35,812 nucleotides of DNA, taken from NCBI GenBank assembly GCA_026125665.1, contig JAHCKS010000051.1:1-35812 (forward strand), in the 5' to 3' direction. The notes under the pieces are model-generated. The model did not search any database and was not told the origin of the DNA. It worked only from the letters and a program-made list of their open reading frames with translations. The stretch is from Rubrivivax sp. (lineage in GTDB: Bacteria > Pseudomonadota > Gammaproteobacteria > Burkholderiales > Burkholderiaceae_C). Shown here one piece after another: positions 1 through 7,037 of this stretch (position 1 is the stretch's first letter; each line of letters opens with the position of its first letter). The position numbers were made by a program, and so were the translations under genes.

Positions 1-876
1 GGCGCCGAGCGCCGGGTTGGCGCTGATGCCCGAGTAGCCGTCGCTGCCGCCGCATTGCAGGCCGACCGTGATGTGGCCGGCCGGCACGGGCTGGCGGCGC
101 ACGCGGTTGGCGTCGGCGAGCATCTCGTTCACCATCGCCACGCCGCGCGCCACCGTCTTCGCCGTGCCGCCGGTGTCCTGGATGTTGAAGGTGCGCAGCC
201 AGGCGCCTTCGGCCAGGCCTTCCTGCGCGACGAGGCCCTGGATCTGGTTGGTCTCACAGCCCAGGCCGACGATCAGCACGCCGGCGAAGTTGACGTGCCG
301 CGCGTAGCCGCCGAGCGTGCGGCGAAGCACGATCAGCTCCTCGCCATCGCTCGCCGTGGCGCAGCCCATGCCGTGCGTGAGCGCGACGACGCCGTCGACG
401 TTGGGGAAGGCGGCCAATGCCTCGGGGTGGATGTCGCGCCGGAAGTGGTCGGCGATGGCGCGCGCCGCGGTGGCCGAGCAGTTCACGCTCGTCAGCACGC
501 CGATGTAGTTGCGCGTCGCGACGCGGCCGTCGGGCCGCAGGATGCCGTCGAAGGTGGCCGGCGTGTCGACATACGCCGTGGGCGTGACGCCGGCGCCCGG
601 CTCGTGCGCACGCCGGAAGTCGCTGAAGGCGAGGTTGTGCGTGTGCACGTGCTGGCCCGGCGCGATGGCCTGCGTGGCGGTGCCGATGACCTGGCCGTAG
701 CGGCGCACCGGCTCGCCGGCGGCGATGGGTGCCGTGGCCACCTTGTGCCCCGGCGGCACGAGGCCGGCGACAACCACGCCGCCTTCTTCGGCCAGGCGGT
801 CGCCTGAGACGAGCTGGCGGCGCGCGATGACGACGTTGTCCGCCGCGTGGATGCGGATGGTTGGGGTGGTGTTCAT
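1..876 (-). CDS. UxaA-family altronate/galactarate-type dehydratase (C-terminus outside window)
   Basis: Read on the minus strand from ATG at 876; 292 codons are visible and the frame is still open at base 1, so the C-terminal half is missing. The first ~95 residues look like the small SAF-type domain of UxaA proteins (KVATAPIAAGEPVRRYGQVI, then HVHTHNL). The UxaA core follows with SVNCSATAARAIADHF, LTHGMGCA, IVGLGCETNQ and GLQCGGSDGYSGISANPALG, all family landmarks including the conserved cysteines. Known members dehydrate D-altronate or galactarate to a 2-keto-3-deoxy acid in an iron-dependent reaction in the cytoplasm. It is the last visible gene of the TRAP/acid-sugar operon, 33 bp downstream of the FAH hydrolase. 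The family call is secure. The substrate (altronate, galactarate or another) is not. Confidence 0.9.
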   Translation of the reverse strand, partial: MNTTPTIRIHAADNVVIARRQLVSGDRLAEEGGVVVAGLVPPGHKVATAPIAAGEPVRRYGQVIGTATQAIAPGQHVHTHNLAFSDFRRAHEPGAGVTPTAYVDTPATFDGILRPDGRVATRNYIGVLTSVNCSATAARAIADHFRRDIHPEALAAFPNVDGVVALTHGMGCATASDGEELIVLRRTLGGYARHVNFAGVLIVGLGCETNQIQGLVAQEGLAEGAWLRTFNIQDTGGTAKTVARGVAMVNEMLADANRVRRQPVPAGHITVGLQCGGSDGYSGISANPALGA

Positions 877-909
877 CGCGCGCTGCCGCGAGGGCGGCCT
901 CCGGAATCG

Positions 910-1773
910 TCAGGAATCGATCAGTTCCGGGTTCCAGGCGTGCACGGTCTGCTGCTGCTCGCCGAGCTTCTCGATGCCGAGCTTCATCACGTCGCCCGCC
1001 TTCAGGAACACCGGGTTCGGTTTCACGCCCATGCCCACGCCCGGCGGCGTGCCGGTGGTGATGCAGTCGCCGGGCTCCAGCGTCATGAACTCGCTGACGT
1101 AGCTGACGAGCTTCGCGACGCCGAAGATCATCGTCTTCGTGTTGCCGGTCTGGAAGCGCTTGCCGTTCACGTCGAGCCACATGGCGAGGTTCTGCGGGTC
1201 GCCGACCTCGTCGGCGGTGACCAGCCACGGGCCGACGGGGCCGAAGGTGTCGCAGTTCTTGCCCTTGTCCCACTGGCCGCCGCGCTCGATCTGGTACTCG
1301 CGCTCGCTGACGTCGTTGACGACGCAGTAGCCGGCCACGTGCGCGAGCGCATCGGCCTCGGAGACGTAGCGAGCGCGCGTGCCGATGACGACGCCGAGCT
1401 CGACCTCCCAGTCGGCCTTCACGCTGCCCTTGGGCAGCACCACGGGGTGGTGGGCGCCGACGGCGCAGCCCGGGCTCTTCATGAAGACGATCGGCTCCTT
1501 GGGGATCGGCAGGTTCGATTCGGCGGCGTGGTCGGCGTAGTTCAGGCCGATGGCGACGAACTTGCCCATGCCCGCCCACGGCACCGCGAGCCGTCCTTGC
1601 CTGACCGCCGGCAGCTTTGCCGCGTCGACGCTGGCAAGCGCCGCCAGGCTGGCCGTGGCCAGCGTGGCGGGCGTGATGTCGCCCACGAGGCCGGAGAGGT
1701 CGCGCAACGTCCCGCCGGCGTCGAGCAGGGCGGGTTTCTCGTGGCCCTTCGGGCCGTGGCGCAGGAGCTTCAT
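910..1773 (-). CDS. Fumarylacetoacetate hydrolase (FAH) family protein, probable 2,4-diketo-3-deoxy acid hydrolase
   Basis: 287 residues from ATG at 1773. The FAH fold signatures are clear: metal ligands in the WEVELGVVIG segment (two Glu) and NDVSERE (Asp), the Lys of QWDKGKNCDTFGPVGPWL, and TGTPPGVGMG near the end. FAH-family members hydrolyse or hydrate C-C bonds of diketo acids. In the Xanthomonas L-fucose and related L-rhamnose routes, a member of this branch cleaves a 2,4-diketo-3-deoxy aldonate to pyruvate and a hydroxy acid. Here it sits directly downstream of an SDR and an enolase-superfamily dehydratase, the two preceding steps of such a route, so that role is inferred. An 85-bp gap with a 10-bp tandem repeat separates it from the SDR. 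Automatic pipelines might label it ureidoglycolate lyase; the context argues against that. Confidence 0.9.
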   Translation of the reverse strand: MKLLRHGPKGHEKPALLDAGGTLRDLSGLVGDITPATLATASLAALASVDAAKLPAVRQGRLAVPWAGMGKFVAIGLNYADHAAESNLPIPKEPIVFMKSPGCAVGAHHPVVLPKGSVKADWEVELGVVIGTRARYVSEADALAHVAGYCVVNDVSEREYQIERGGQWDKGKNCDTFGPVGPWLVTADEVGDPQNLAMWLDVNGKRFQTGNTKTMIFGVAKLVSYVSEFMTLEPGDCITTGTPPGVGMGVKPNPVFLKAGDVMKLGIEKLGEQQQTVHAWNPELIDS

Positions 1774-1812
1774 GCGGGGTTCCTGTTGGGAGGGAGACGA
1801 CGTGAGGATTGT

Positions 1813-1852
1813 GCGGCTCGACGCGGCTCGACGCGGCTCGGTGCGGCTCGGC
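1813..1852. repeat. Four-copy 10-bp tandem repeat
   Basis: Four consecutive units of GCGGCTCGAY/GCGGCTCGGY lie at 1813-1822, 1823-1832, 1833-1842 and 1843-1852. The first two are identical; the last two differ only in the final two bases. They fill nearly half of the gap between the SDR stop (1859) and the FAH gene start (1773). The repeat is non-coding as far as can be seen, and its length may vary between strains. Confidence 0.85.
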
Positions 1853-1858
1853 GCTTGC

Positions 1859-2614
1859 TCAGAGGGACCATCCGCCGTCGACGAGCATCGTCGTTCCGGT
1901 GGTGAAGCGCGACTCGTCGCTCGCCAGGTACACGGCCATCGCGGCGATCTCGTCGGGCGTGCCCAGGCGCCCCATCGGCTGGCGGCCGATGAACATCGCC
2001 TCCACCTGCTCGTAACTCTGGCCGGAGCTCTTCGAGAGCGCCGTCATGCGCTCGCGCAGCGAAGGCGACTCGATCGTGCCCGGGCAGATGGCGTTGCAGC
2101 GCACGCCCCGGGTGACGAAGTCGAGCGCCACGCTCTTCGTCAGGCCGATCACCGCCGCCTTCGTGGCGCCGTAGACGAAGCGGTTGCCTGCCGCCTTGAT
2201 GCTGCCGGCGCCCGAGGCGACGTTGACGATGCTGCCGTTGCCCTTGGCGAGCATGCCGGGCAGGAACGCCTTGATTGTGCGGTACATGCTGCGCACGTTC
2301 AGGTCGAAGGCGAACTGCCACTGCTCCTCGGTGCAGTCGAGCACGTGGCCATGGTGCACGTGGCCGGCGGCGTTGAACAGGATGTCCACGCCGGGGTGGC
2401 GGCGCGCCGCCTCGGCGATGGCGCCGGCGTCCAGCGCGTCGAGCCTCTCGACGACGAAGCCGGGCTGGCCCTTCAGCGGCGCCAGCAGCTCGGCGTCGAC
2501 GTCCGTGGCGACGACCATCGCACCTTCACGCGCGAAGGCCTCGGCGGTGGCGCGGCCGATGCCCTGGCCGGCGGCGGTGACGAAGGCGGTCTTGCCTTGC
2601 AGGCGGTTGCTCAT
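1859..2614 (-). CDS. SDR-family dehydrogenase, 2-keto-3-deoxy-L-fuconate dehydrogenase-like
   Basis: 251 residues from ATG at 2614. A Rossmann Gly motif (TAAGQGIG, residues 13-20) and an Asp at the end of strand beta-2 (D38) indicate NAD preference. The catalytic set is Ser134, Tyr148 and Lys152 (NVAS...YGATK). The stretches [34 protein letters not shown] and [15 protein letters not shown] resemble the 2-keto-3-deoxy-L-fuconate dehydrogenase / DHRS6 branch of the SDRs. That enzyme oxidises the C4 hydroxyl of a 2-keto-3-deoxy aldonate to the 2,4-diketo acid. It lies 35 bp downstream of the acid-sugar dehydratase and 85 bp upstream of the FAH hydrolase, exactly between the predicted steps. The family is certain; the substrate is inferred from neighbours. 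Confidence 0.9.
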   Translation of the reverse strand: MSNRLQGKTAFVTAAGQGIGRATAEAFAREGAMVVATDVDAELLAPLKGQPGFVVERLDALDAGAIAEAARRHPGVDILFNAAGHVHHGHVLDCTEEQWQFAFDLNVRSMYRTIKAFLPGMLAKGNGSIVNVASGAGSIKAAGNRFVYGATKAAVIGLTKSVALDFVTRGVRCNAICPGTIESPSLRERMTALSKSSGQSYEQVEAMFIGRQPMGRLGTPDEIAAMAVYLASDESRFTTGTTMLVDGGWSL

Positions 2615-2649
2615 GGTTCGGCGGTGCAGTGGGAGTGGAGAGTGGCTGT

Positions 2650-3762
2650 TCAGTGGATCACGTGCCGCGCCACGGCGCGGCGTTCGATCTCGTCCCAGCG
2701 CCAGTGAATGCCGAGGCCGGGGGTGTCCGGCACGAGGGCGTGCCCGTCCTCGATGGCCAGGCGGCTGGCGGCGACGGCGTCGAGCTGCGGGATGTACTCC
2801 ACCCAGCGTGCCGCCGGCGTGGCGCCGGTGAGCGAGACGTGCAGCTCCATCAGGAAGTGCGGCGCCACGGCGAGGTTGCAGGCCTCGGCGAGATGCGCCA
2901 CCTTCAGCCATGGCGTGATGCCGCCGACGCGCGCCACGTCCACCTGCAGGATAGCCGCAGCATCGGCGCGCACATAGTCGGCGAACTGCCCGGGCGAATA
3001 CAGCGACTCGCCCACTGCGATCGGCAGCCCCTGCGCGTGCGCCGCGGCGGCGAGCTTCGCATGGCCCGCCAGGTCGTCGGCCGGCAGCGGCTCCTCGAAC
3101 CACGCGACGCCGAGCGCCGCATAGGCCGGCGCGCGCTTCAGCGCCTCGGGCAGCGTGAAGCACTGGTTGGCGTCGACCATGATCTCGAACGCGTCGCCCA
3201 CCGCCTCGCGCACGGCGCGCAGGCGCGCGAGGTCTTCGGCCAGGTGCGGCTTGCCGACCTTGATCTTGGCGCCCCTGAAGCCGGCCTTCTGCGCGGCCAC
3301 CGTCTCGCGCACCAGCGCCTCGGGGCTCAGGTGCAGCCAGCCGCCTTCGGTGGTGTAGACCGGGATGCGCCGCTGCGCGCCGCCGGCGGCTTGCCACAGC
3401 GGCAGGCGGGCGGCGCGGCAGCGCCGGTCCCACAGTGCGGTGTCGATGGCGGCCAGCGCCAGGCTCGTGATCGCGCCGACGCTCGTGGCGTGCGTGGCGA
3501 AGAGCCCGTCGCGCCAGATCGCCTCGATGTCGTCGGCTTCGCGGCCGACGAGCCGCGGCGCGAGATGGTCGCGCAGCAGCGCGAACACCGAGGAGCCGCC
3601 GGTGCCGATGGTGTAGCTGTAGCCGGCGCCCTCGCTGCCGTCGGCGCAGCGCAGGCGCATCATCGGCGTCTCCTGCACGACGAAGCTCTGGATGGCGTCG
3701 CTGCGCGGCACCGGCGGCGGCAGGTTCACCTGCAGCACTTCGACTTCGAGGATGCGCGGCAT
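2650..3762 (-). CDS. Mandelate racemase-subgroup acid-sugar dehydratase (talarate/galactarate dehydratase-like)
   Basis: 370 residues from ATG at 3762. This is an enolase-superfamily enzyme with the mandelate racemase KxK base (Lys166-Ile-Lys168), metal ligands Asp197, Glu223 and Glu252, and a His302 general acid/base following Asp275. The segment APHFLMELHVSL and the following WVEYIPQLD resemble L-talarate/galactarate dehydratase (known from Salmonella) more than fuconate or rhamnonate dehydratases. The enzyme abstracts the proton alpha to the carboxylate and eliminates water to give a 2-keto-3-deoxy acid. It starts 19 bp after the dctM stop, so its substrate is probably what the TRAP transporter imports. 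Alternatives are another hexarate or aldonate dehydratase of the same subgroup; specificity cannot be fixed from sequence. Confidence 0.9.
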   Translation of the reverse strand: MPRILEVEVLQVNLPPPVPRSDAIQSFVVQETPMMRLRCADGSEGAGYSYTIGTGGSSVFALLRDHLAPRLVGREADDIEAIWRDGLFATHATSVGAITSLALAAIDTALWDRRCRAARLPLWQAAGGAQRRIPVYTTEGGWLHLSPEALVRETVAAQKAGFRGAKIKVGKPHLAEDLARLRAVREAVGDAFEIMVDANQCFTLPEALKRAPAYAALGVAWFEEPLPADDLAGHAKLAAAAHAQGLPIAVGESLYSPGQFADYVRADAAAILQVDVARVGGITPWLKVAHLAEACNLAVAPHFLMELHVSLTGATPAARWVEYIPQLDAVAASRLAIEDGHALVPDTPGLGIHWRWDEIERRAVARHVIH

Positions 3763-3781
3763 CGCTGCGGCTCCGGGGACG

Positions 3782-5188
3782 CTACAGCCCGGCCAGGCGC
3801 GGCAGCCACAGGCCGATCGCTGGCACGTAGGTCAGCACCACGAGCGCGACCAGCAGCGGCACCAGCCAGGGCAGGATGGCCACGGTCGTGCGTTCGACGC
3901 TCAGCTTGGCCACGCGGGCCAGCACGAACAGCACCATGCCCATCGGTGGGTGCAGCAGGCCGATCATCAGGTTGAGCACCATCACCAGCCCGAAGTGCAC
4001 CGGGTCGACACCGAGCTGGCTGGCGATCGGCAGCAGGATCGGCACGAGGATCGTGATGGCCGCTGTCGGCTCGAGGAAGCAGCCGACGAACAGCATCAGC
4101 AGGTTGGCCATCAGCAGGAAGAGCCACGGCTCGTTGGTCACCGCGAGCACCCACCGGGCGATGTCGGCGGTGACGCCAGTGGCCGTCAGCATCCAGCCGA
4201 AGATCGACGCGGCGGCGACGATGAACATCACGGTGGCCGTCGTCTCCACCGAGTCGATGCTGATCTTGACGAAGAGCCGCCAGCTCATCGTGCGGTACCA
4301 CGCCAGGCCGAGGAACATCGCCCAGGCGCTGGCGGCGATCGCGCCCTCGGTGGGCGTGAACAGGCCCGTCGTCATGCCGCCGATCAGCAGCACCGGCGTC
4401 ATGATGGGCAGCACGGCCTGGAACTTCCACTTCCAGTCGGCGAGGAACAGCAGCACGATGGCGCCGATGACGATCGGCTGCGCGGGCAGCGCGGCGGCGG
4501 TGGCCGCCTGTGCCGCGTAGTAGGTGAGCGTCGGCGCGGCGGCGACGATGCCCAGCTCGATCATCGCGCGGCCGAAGCGCGTGGCGCTGAACTTGACGTC
4601 GCCGCCCCAGTTGTTCCTGTGCGCGAAGTACGCGACGGTGATCATCATCATCACCGCCATCAGCACGCCGGGCAGCAGGCCGGCGAGGAAGAGGGCGCCC
4701 ACCGAGACGTTGGCCATCATCGCGTAGATGACGAAGGGCAGGCTCGGCGGAATGATCGGCCCGAGCGTCGCCGACGCCGCGGTGACGCCGACCGCGAACT
4801 CCTTCGAGTAGCCGTGGTCCTTCATGGCCTTGATCTCGACCGTGCCGAGACCGGCCGCGTCGGCGATGGCGGTGCCGCTCATGCCGGCGAAGATGACCGA
4901 GCCGACGACGTTGACGTGCCCGAGGCCGCCTTTCAGCCAGCCGACGAGCGCGAGCGCGAAGTTGTAGATGCGGTTCGTGATGCCGGCGTTGTTCATCAGG
5001 TTGCCGGCGAGGATGAAGAACGGCACCGCGAGCAGCGGAAAGCTGTCGATGCCGCCGATCATGCGGTGCACCACGGCGAAGGGCGGCAGGTCGCCGCTGA
5101 TCAGGATGTAGATCAGCGACGAGCCGGCCATGGCGATGGCGACGGGCACGCCGCCAGTCATCATCAGCAGGAAGAGGGCTTTCAACAT
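3782..5188 (-). CDS. dctM: TRAP transporter large permease, DctM family
   Basis: 468 residues from ATG at 5188, hydrophobic throughout. DctM landmarks are visible: PFFILAGNLMNNAGIT, a SGTAIADAAGLGTVEIKAM cytoplasmic loop, GPIIPPSLPFVIYAMMA, FTPTEGAIAA and HPPMGMVLFV. It forms the Na+-coupled transport channel with DctQ in the inner membrane. Usual DctM length is about 425 residues. This one carries an extra ~40-residue, mostly hydrophobic stretch after the AHRNNWGGDVKFS segment, which may add one or two membrane spans. The upstream gap holds a near-copy of its own first 15 codons ending in a stop (separate entry). A TAGAGG sequence about 9 nt before this ATG can serve as ribosome-binding site. 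Confidence 0.95.
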   Translation of the reverse strand: MLKALFLLMMTGGVPVAIAMAGSSLIYILISGDLPPFAVVHRMIGGIDSFPLLAVPFFILAGNLMNNAGITNRIYNFALALVGWLKGGLGHVNVVGSVIFAGMSGTAIADAAGLGTVEIKAMKDHGYSKEFAVGVTAASATLGPIIPPSLPFVIYAMMANVSVGALFLAGLLPGVLMAVMMMITVAYFAHRNNWGGDVKFSATRFGRAMIELGIVAAAPTLTYYAAQAATAAALPAQPIVIGAIVLLFLADWKWKFQAVLPIMTPVLLIGGMTTGLFTPTEGAIAASAWAMFLGLAWYRTMSWRLFVKISIDSVETTATVMFIVAAASIFGWMLTATGVTADIARWVLAVTNEPWLFLLMANLLMLFVGCFLEPTAAITILVPILLPIASQLGVDPVHFGLVMVLNLMIGLLHPPMGMVLFVLARVAKLSVERTTVAILPWLVPLLVALVVLTYVPAIGLWLPRLAGL

Positions 5189-5200
5189 GGCGGCGGGCCT

Positions 5201-5254
5201 CTAGTGATGCGGCACGCCGCCGGTCATCATCAGCAGGAAGAGGGCTTTGAGCAT
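5201..5254 (-). other. 17-codon leader ORF made by duplication of the dctM 5' end
   Basis: ATG at 5254 reads MLKALFLLMMTGGVPHH then TAG (5203-5201). The first 15 residues equal the start of DctM (MLKALFLLMMTGGVP, ATG at 5188). At the DNA level about 44 bp are repeated with three or so mismatches, offset 66 bp. Its stop codon overlaps the AGAGG ribosome-binding sequence of dctM, an arrangement that would favour translational coupling. No convincing ribosome-binding site precedes the leader itself. Translation is not proven; it may simply be a duplication relic. Confidence 0.6.
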
Positions 5255-5272
5255 GTGGCGCGGGCGGGCGGT

Positions 5273-5842
5273 TCAGCGGTCCTGCATCGTGGACTCGGGC
5301 CGTTCGAGCACGCTGTAGCCGCGCTGCCAGTGCACCTTGGCCACCCAGATCGAGCGCAGCGTCATCGCCGCGAAGCCGAACAGGCACACGCCGTAGACGA
5401 TGTTCATCGGCAGGTCGATGATGGTCATCTGGTAGTTGCCCATCTTCTCCATCATCATCACCGTCAGCACCGTCATCGCGCCCATGAAGGCGACGCGCAG
5501 GACATCCACCCCGCGTGACAGCCACTTCCCGGCCGCGTGCGGCAGGTAGCGGTACAGCAGGTCGACCTGGATGTGGTTGTTCTTCGCCACGCCGATGGCC
5601 GCGCCGACGAACACGGTGCCGATGAGCAGGTAGCGGGCGATCTCCTCGGTCCAGGCGGCCGAGTCGTTGAGCACGTAGCGCGTGACGAACTGCGTGAACA
5701 CGACGCCGGCCAGGGCCCAGAAGAGCACGACCGAGATCCAGGCCTCGGCCGGCACGTTCGAGAAGTCCACCGCCTCGTCGGTGGCGTGGAACTCCCCGTC
5801 GTCGCCCATCACCTTCGGGCCGGCGTCGATGTCGATGGTCAT
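5273..5842 (-). CDS. dctQ: TRAP transporter small permease, DctQ family
   Basis: 189 residues from ATG at 5842. About 30 hydrophilic residues are followed by four membrane segments: around WISVVLFWALAGVVFTQFV, YLLIGTVFVGAAIGVA, VAFMGAMTVLTVMMM and VYGVCLFGFAAMTL. The motif VAKNNHIQVDLLYRYLP after the second segment is typical of DctQ. With DctM it forms the inner-membrane unit of a tripartite, periplasmic-binding-protein-dependent importer. It lies between dctP and dctM in the common P-Q-M order. The 102-bp gap to dctP is filled with inverted repeats, which may adjust the ratio of binding protein to permease. Confidence 0.93.
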   Translation of the reverse strand: MTIDIDAGPKVMGDDGEFHATDEAVDFSNVPAEAWISVVLFWALAGVVFTQFVTRYVLNDSAAWTEEIARYLLIGTVFVGAAIGVAKNNHIQVDLLYRYLPHAAGKWLSRGVDVLRVAFMGAMTVLTVMMMEKMGNYQMTIIDLPMNIVYGVCLFGFAAMTLRSIWVAKVHWQRGYSVLERPESTMQDR

Positions 5843-5862
5843 TCGGTGCGCTCCGAACGTGG

Positions 5863-5932
5863 AGCGGCCGGCGGCGCCCCCCGGGGACTCGAAGAGTCCC
5901 TCGCAGGACTCGAGGGGGGCCGCCAGGCCGCT
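5863..5932. repeat. Nested inverted repeats between dctP and dctQ
   Basis: An outer, slightly imperfect inverted repeat pairs 5863-5882 (AGCGGCC...CCCCCC) with 5914-5932 (GGGGGG...GGCCGCT). Inside it lies a perfect 7-bp hairpin, GGGACTC-GAA-GAGTCCC, at 5884-5900. There is no T-run, so it is not a classical terminator. It resembles REP-like intergenic palindromes and could protect the dctP message or attenuate read-through into dctQ. Confidence 0.6.
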
Positions 5933-5944
5933 TCGGGAGGGGGG

Positions 5945-6931
5945 TTACTTCACCCCGACGATGCGGTCGTAGTCCTTCTTGTCGAAGCCGAGCGAGGCGA
6001 GCGGCACGTTCTTCAGCACGGCCTGCCGGAAGCTCTCGCGGTCCACCTCGTGCACGCCGAGGCCGCGCTTCTTGAACTCGGCGGCCAGCTCGGCCTCGCG
6101 CGCCTTGATCTTCGCGCTGGCGCGTGCCGCGGCCTCGAGGGCCACGTCGGTGAAGATCTTCTTCTCGGCGTCGCTGAGCTTGTTCCACACGTGCGGCGCC
6201 ACCTGCGTCACGAGGCCGTCGACGATGTGGCCGGTGAGCATGATGTGCTTCTGCACCTCGTAGAACTTCTTCGCCTCGATCGTGGTGAGCGGGTTCTCCT
6301 GCGCGTCCACGGTCTTGTTCTGCAGCGCCAGGTACACCTCGGCGAAGGCGATCGGCGTCGGGTTGGCGCCGCAGGCGCGGGGCGTGGCCGTGTAGGTCGG
6401 CACGTCGGGCACGCGGATCTTCAGGCCCTTCATGCCGGCACAGTCCTTGAACTCGGTCTGGCTGGTGGTGTGGCGGGCGCCGTAGTACGTGTAGGCAAGG
6501 ATCTGGATGCCGGTCTTGGCGCGGAAGCCCTCGACCATCTCCTTGAACACGTCGCTCTTGCTGTAGGCGAGCAGGTGGTCGCCGTCGCGGAAGATGAACG
6601 GGTAGTAGGCGATGCCCAGGCGCGGGTACGAGCGGGCCGCGAAGCTCGGGCCGCTGATGATCATGTCCACCGTGCCGAGCTGCATGCCCTGGTTGATGTC
6701 GGTCTCCTTGCCCAGCGAGCTGGCGGGGAAGACCTGGATCTCGAACTTGCCGTTGGTGCGCTTCTTGATCTCCTCGGCCGCCCAGACGCTCTCGGTGTGG
6801 TACGGCTCGCTCGTCTCGTAGACGTGCGCCCACTTGAGCTTGGTCTGCGCGAAGGCGCTGCCGGCGAAGGCCAGCGTCAGCGCGGCCGCGGCCGTGGTGG
6901 CCAGCACGGACTTCAACAACGTGCGCTTCAT
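5945..6931 (-). CDS. dctP: TRAP transporter substrate-binding protein, DctP family
   Basis: 328 residues from ATG at 6931, preceded by a good GAGGAGA ribosome-binding site. A Sec signal peptide occupies about residues 1-28 (MKRTLLK, a hydrophobic core, then AFA before QTKLKWAH). The mature part has DctP landmarks: YHTESVWAAEEIKKRTNGKF, GMKGLKIRVPD with the carboxylate-binding Arg, ANPTPIAFAEVYLALQNKTVDAQENPL, and a C-terminal FRQAVLKNV. It binds an organic acid in the periplasm and hands it to DctQM. As the following genes are acid-sugar enzymes, the ligand is probably an aldonate, aldarate or uronate. It is encoded 106 bp downstream of the GntR regulator. Confidence 0.95.
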   Translation of the reverse strand: MKRTLLKSVLATTAAAALTLAFAGSAFAQTKLKWAHVYETSEPYHTESVWAAEEIKKRTNGKFEIQVFPASSLGKETDINQGMQLGTVDMIISGPSFAARSYPRLGIAYYPFIFRDGDHLLAYSKSDVFKEMVEGFRAKTGIQILAYTYYGARHTTSQTEFKDCAGMKGLKIRVPDVPTYTATPRACGANPTPIAFAEVYLALQNKTVDAQENPLTTIEAKKFYEVQKHIMLTGHIVDGLVTQVAPHVWNKLSDAEKKIFTDVALEAAARASAKIKAREAELAAEFKKRGLGVHEVDRESFRQAVLKNVPLASLGFDKKDYDRIVGVK

Positions 6932-6980
6932 CGAAATGTCTCCTCTGTCGGTGGCGGTGGGACGGGGAAAGGCCCGGGCG

Positions 6981-7000
6981 CCACGACCCGGGTCTCGTGG
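6981..7000. other. Hairpin between gntR and dctP
   Basis: CCACGA (6981-6986) and TCGTGG (6995-7000) form a 6-bp stem around a CCCGGG-containing loop. It lies in the 106-bp gap between the regulator stop and the dctP ribosome-binding site. It could be an mRNA processing or attenuation structure, or part of a dctP-proximal operator; no further evidence is visible. Confidence 0.35.
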
Positions 7001-7037
7001 TGGTTTCACTGGAAGGCCTTCGGGCGGCCGGGCGTGT

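Noticed and set aside
55-807. Long plus-strand open frame antisense to the UxaA-family gene
   Set aside because: It is the complement of a well-supported gene, rich in His/Arg/Ala/Gly with no family motif; long antisense frames are expected at this GC content.
1813-1852. Tandem 10-bp repeat as a CRISPR or iteron array
   Set aside because: Units are contiguous without spacers, only four copies, and no replication gene is nearby.
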